8,248 bases of DNA from Gammaproteobacteria bacterium UBA2810 (GTDB lineage: Bacteria; Pseudomonadota; Gammaproteobacteria; Enterobacterales; Succinivibrionaceae): the NCBI GenBank assembly GCA_002351705.1, contig DEHC01000090.1, positions 1 to 8,248 of the forward strand, written 5' to 3'. Shown here piece by piece: positions 5,925 through 8,248 of this stretch; position 1 is the stretch's first letter, and each line of letters opens with the position of its first letter. The translations under genes were made by a program, and so were the position numbers. Under the pieces are notes generated by a model. The model ran no database searches. It worked only from the letters and a program-made list of their open reading frames with translations, and was not told the origin of the DNA.

Positions 5925-6874
5925 AGTGCCTCCACGACGCCGACGATGACCGCCGCGATGATAATGAGGATGATGGCGGAGGACATGAAGAAGAAGGTGA
6001 CGCGCCTTCTCATGTAGTTGCCCCAGGCGTCCTCGGTGTCCCGGATGGCGCCCTTCACGTCACGCCCCTTCACCACGGGCGATCCGCGCCCGAAGGCGAG
6101 CATCAGGCACTTGTGCGAGAGGATGTTGATGAGCCTCGGGATGCCGCGGCTCGCGCGCCAGATTTTCCTGACGGAGCGCCTCGGGAAGAGGACCTGTCCC
6201 CGGTAGCCCGCGGCGCGGAGGCGCGATGCGATATAGGCGTCGGTCTCATTCATAGTGAGGGGCCGCAGGCGGTAGGAGAAGGCGATCCTCTGCCGGAGCT
6301 GCCTGAACTCCGGGCGCGCGAGGCGCTCGTCAAGCTCCGGCTGCCCGAAGAGGACGATCTGCAGGAGCTTCGAGGACTCGGTCTCGAGGTTCCCGAAGAG
6401 CCTTACGGCCTCCAGGGTCTCGTCGGGAAGGGCCTGCGCCTCGTCGATGAAGACAACGACGCTCCTTCCTTCTTTCTTGAGCTCAATGAGCCGGTGGTTG
6501 ATGGCGTCCGTTACCGTGCTCATGCCCTCGCTCTTCTCCGCACCGAGCTCGTGCGCCAGGGCCTCCCTGAGCTCCGCGGCGCTTAAATAGGGATTGGGGA
6601 AATAGCAGATGAAGGCGTCAGCGGGCAGGATGTTGTTCATGATCCTGCGGAGCAGCATGGTCTTCCCGGTGCCGACCTCGCCTGTGATCTTGATGATGCC
6701 CTCGCCGCCCGCCAGAGCGACGCGCACCACGGCGATAGCCTCCTCATGAGGAGGGAGCCCGAAGTAGAACGAGGTGTTGGGCGTCAGGGTGAAGGGGAGC
6801 TCATTAAGCCCGAAGAAGCCGAGATAGGAGGCCTCGCCAATGCCCGGCTGCGTTCCTGATGCTGTTTCGTTCAT
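5921..6874 (-). CDS. mshM: MSHA biogenesis protein MshM, ExeA-like AAA+ ATPase
   Basis: This 317-residue protein is an AAA+ ATPase of the ExeA/GspA type, used in envelope assembly of secretion and pilus systems. The N-terminal YLGFFGLNELPFTLTPN block and the FYFGLPPHEEA segment (about 17-46) are diagnostic. Walker A is GEVGTGKT (65-72), Walker B VVVFIDEAQ (139-147, D144/E145), a sensor-like FGQPEL lies at 176-181, and an arginine-rich RQLRQRI at 191-197 may hold the arginine finger. The C terminus has a single hydrophobic membrane segment (about 292-315) with almost nothing beyond it, so unlike longer ExeA proteins there is no periplasmic peptidoglycan-binding domain. The start at 6874 has GGAG seven bases upstream. 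It overlaps mshN by four bases and is separated from mshL by 51 bases. Confidence 0.93.
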   Translation of the reverse strand: MNETASGTQPGIGEASYLGFFGLNELPFTLTPNTSFYFGLPPHEEAIAVVRVALAGGEGIIKITGEVGTGKTMLLRRIMNNILPADAFICYFPNPYLSAAELREALAHELGAEKSEGMSTVTDAINHRLIELKKEGRSVVVFIDEAQALPDETLEAVRLFGNLETESSKLLQIVLFGQPELDERLARPEFRQLRQRIAFSYRLRPLTMNETDAYIASRLRAAGYRGQVLFPRRSVRKIWRASRGIPRLINILSHKCLMLAFGRGSPVVKGRDVKGAIRDTEDAWGNYMRRRVTFFFMSSAIILIIIAAVIVGVVEAL

Positions 6875-6925
6875 GCTCTCTCTCCGCTCAGGCGGGATCT
6901 CCCCCGCTCCTCCGTGTCTTAAATG
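6875..6925 (-). promoter_or_regulatory. mshL-mshM gap with the mshM ribosome-binding site
   Basis: This is the only real intergenic gap within the operon (51 bases). On the minus strand it holds GGAG (6885 down to 6882), seven bases before the mshM ATG. I see no clear sigma-70 promoter or terminator in it, so mshM is probably read from the mshL transcript. Confidence 0.55.
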
Positions 6926-8248
6926 CTACTTGCCTTTCTTTTTGCTGTCCTTTGAGGGGTACCAGTCATCGAGGAGGTCGGACGCGCGCTGCAGCTCGTC
7001 CTTCCAGGTGTTCTCGCGGACGACGACGGGCTTCAGCATAATCACGAGCTCGCGCTTCTGCCCGACCTTCTGCCTGTTCTTGAACACCTCGCCGAGGCCG
7101 GGGATGTCGCCGAGGCCCGGGATCCTGCTCTGGCGGTCAATCTCGGAGGTCTCCATGAGGCCGCCCAGCACAATGATCTCTCCGCTGTTGGCGTCAACGA
7201 TGGTGTCGGTCTCCCTGACGTCCGACTTCGCCATCGGGAGCGTCATGGGCTCAGAGGAGGTGCCGCCGAAGCCCGCGAGGTTGATGACTCTCGGATCGTC
7301 GTCAACCTTGATGACCGAGGGGTGGATGTGCATCAGCACATGGCCGTCCGCGTCAATCTGCGGCAGGACGTCGAGCGCCACGCCGGAGAAGTAGGTCTCG
7401 AACGAGATCGACGGGGAAAGCGACGTGGAGCTGCTGTCCGAGTTGCTCGAGGAGCTGATGTCGCTCACGTACTTGCGGTCGGTTCCGACCTTGATTACCG
7501 CCTTCTGGTTGTTGAGCGCGGTCACGCGGGGGTTCGAGAGCGTCGTTACGTCGCCCTGGGTCTTCAGAAGCTGTATCGCGGTCGCGAAGCTGCCGTCCGT
7601 GATCCTGATGCCGACGCCTCCGCCGATGAGGCCGATGATGTCGTCAGTAACGCCGTAGGTGCTGTTGGTCGTGTAGTACTTGTAGCTGCCGTTCTCAACG
7701 CCTGTCGAGGTGCCCGCGAAGACGCCCCTCTCCGGATCATTGACGCCGCGCCACTTGAGGTTCTCCCAGTCGATGCCGGACTGGAAGCCGTCATTGAGGG
7801 TTACCTCGAGGATCTTGGCCTCGATGATGACCTGGCGGCGGAGGGCCTCCTGGGTCTTCGAGAGGAACTCGCGGACGGTCTTGAGCTCCTTCGGCATGGC
7901 CGTAACGGTTACGAGCCCCGCCTGCGGGTTCATGATGACCGATCTGCCCTCGCCTGTCCCGACAAGTCCTTTAAGCGCCGCCTCGAGGCTCTTCCAGAGA
8001 TCGTTCTCCGAGGTCGTGGTGATGTCGGTGCCGGAGCTGTTGCTGTCAGATCCTGAGGAGGATGACGATGAGGACGAGCTGTCGCTGTCGTCCGAGTCAT
8101 CGGAGACGCCGCTCGTCGTCACGTTGATGCTGGAGTTGCCCTGCCTCGCGAGAAGGAGGTAGTTGACCTCGAAGGTCTCGGAACGAACTCCCGCAGGATA
8201 GACATAGATGATGCCGCCGCGGCGCTGTATGTCGTAGCCGTAGGTGTC
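6926..8248 (-). CDS. mshL: MSHA biogenesis secretin MshL, N-terminal part beyond the window
   Basis: The frame is open to the right edge; 440 residues are visible. Some gene finders would start at the GTG at 8122, but the upstream codons continue the family: the visible start reads YDIQRRGGIIYVYPAG then TFEVNYLLLARQG, the conserved STN/secretin N-terminal region of MshL. A Ser/Asp-rich low-complexity stretch follows (about visible residues 46-72). Residues about 82-135 form a secretin N-type domain, and about 230-410 the secretin pore domain, with VLGG (360-363), the IPGLGDIPGLG signature (376-386) and a final ELVIMLKPVVV strand (400-410). A second Ser-rich loop lies at about 263-277. The C-terminal tail is Lys-rich. 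The protein would form the outer-membrane channel for the pilus. Its signal peptide, start and operon promoter are not in view. Confidence 0.92.
   Translation of the reverse strand, partial: DTYGYDIQRRGGIIYVYPAGVRSETFEVNYLLLARQGNSSINVTTSGVSDDSDDSDSSSSSSSSSGSDSNSSGTDITTTSENDLWKSLEAALKGLVGTGEGRSVIMNPQAGLVTVTAMPKELKTVREFLSKTQEALRRQVIIEAKILEVTLNDGFQSGIDWENLKWRGVNDPERGVFAGTSTGVENGSYKYYTTNSTYGVTDDIIGLIGGGVGIRITDGSFATAIQLLKTQGDVTTLSNPRVTALNNQKAVIKVGTDRKYVSDISSSSNSDSSSTSLSPSISFETYFSGVALDVLPQIDADGHVLMHIHPSVIKVDDDPRVINLAGFGGTSSEPMTLPMAKSDVRETDTIVDANSGEIIVLGGLMETSEIDRQSRIPGLGDIPGLGEVFKNRQKVGQKRELVIMLKPVVVRENTWKDELQRASDLLDDWYPSKDSKKKGK
8035..8113 (-). repeat. Ser/Asp low-complexity tract within mshL
   Basis: The codons here encode a run of serines and aspartates, including nine consecutive serines, between the N-terminal STN-like part and the next domain of MshL. 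The serine codons are mixed (AGC, TCC, TCA, TCG, TCT), so this is a protein-level linker and not a simple DNA microsatellite. MshL proteins commonly have a Ser/Asn-rich linker at this point; the acidic bias here is notable. Confidence 0.75.

Noticed and set aside
6926..8122. mshL beginning at the GTG at 8122
   Set aside because: The 42 codons upstream are open and encode the conserved MshL N-terminal motifs, so the gene is truncated by the window and does not start there.

Overview
The window holds most of a type IV pilus assembly operon of the MSHA (mannose-sensitive haemagglutinin) kind on the minus strand. Read in the direction of transcription (right to left) the order is mshL (secretin, 5' end beyond the right edge), mshM (ExeA-like AAA+ ATPase), mshN (membrane-anchored TPR protein), mshE (assembly ATPase), mshG (inner-membrane platform protein) and a small bitopic protein in the mshF position. 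This gene order is the Vibrio/Shewanella/Aeromonas-type msh order, so a gammaproteobacterium (or a proteobacterium with a gamma-type msh locus) is the likeliest host. The cluster is GC-rich (one 60-base line inside mshE counts 70% GC), has good Shine-Dalgarno sequences and uses the standard code. I cannot name the genus.

Layout: 1-496 is the 3' end of a plus-strand gene for a RecG-C-like/AlbA-type ATP-binding regulator, in clearly lower-GC DNA (the first 60 bases are 40% GC). 497-780 has no convincing gene. 781-1150 is a nested direct-repeat array. 1151-1284 is a short spacer. 1285-8248 is the msh operon, tightly packed: neighbouring genes overlap by 1 to 4 bases or are 1 base apart, except for a 51-base gap between mshL and mshM.

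How the genes work together: MshL would form the outer-membrane pore. MshM and MshN would support assembly between the inner membrane, periplasm and secretin. MshE would power pilus extension through the platform protein MshG. MshE carries an intact two-motif MshEN domain, so pilus extension is predicted to be controlled by cyclic di-GMP.

The two points most worth a second look lie at the left end of the operon. First, the pilin genes (mshB, mshA, mshC, mshD) that normally follow mshF are absent; the operon stops at a composition break. Second, between the two convergent transcription units lies an array of 11-bp phased repeats built on CATGTAAC: eleven copies in four clusters about 100 bp apart, with a higher-order period of 205 bp. 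Its position between two 3' ends argues against a simple promoter operator for either neighbour, and its function is unknown.
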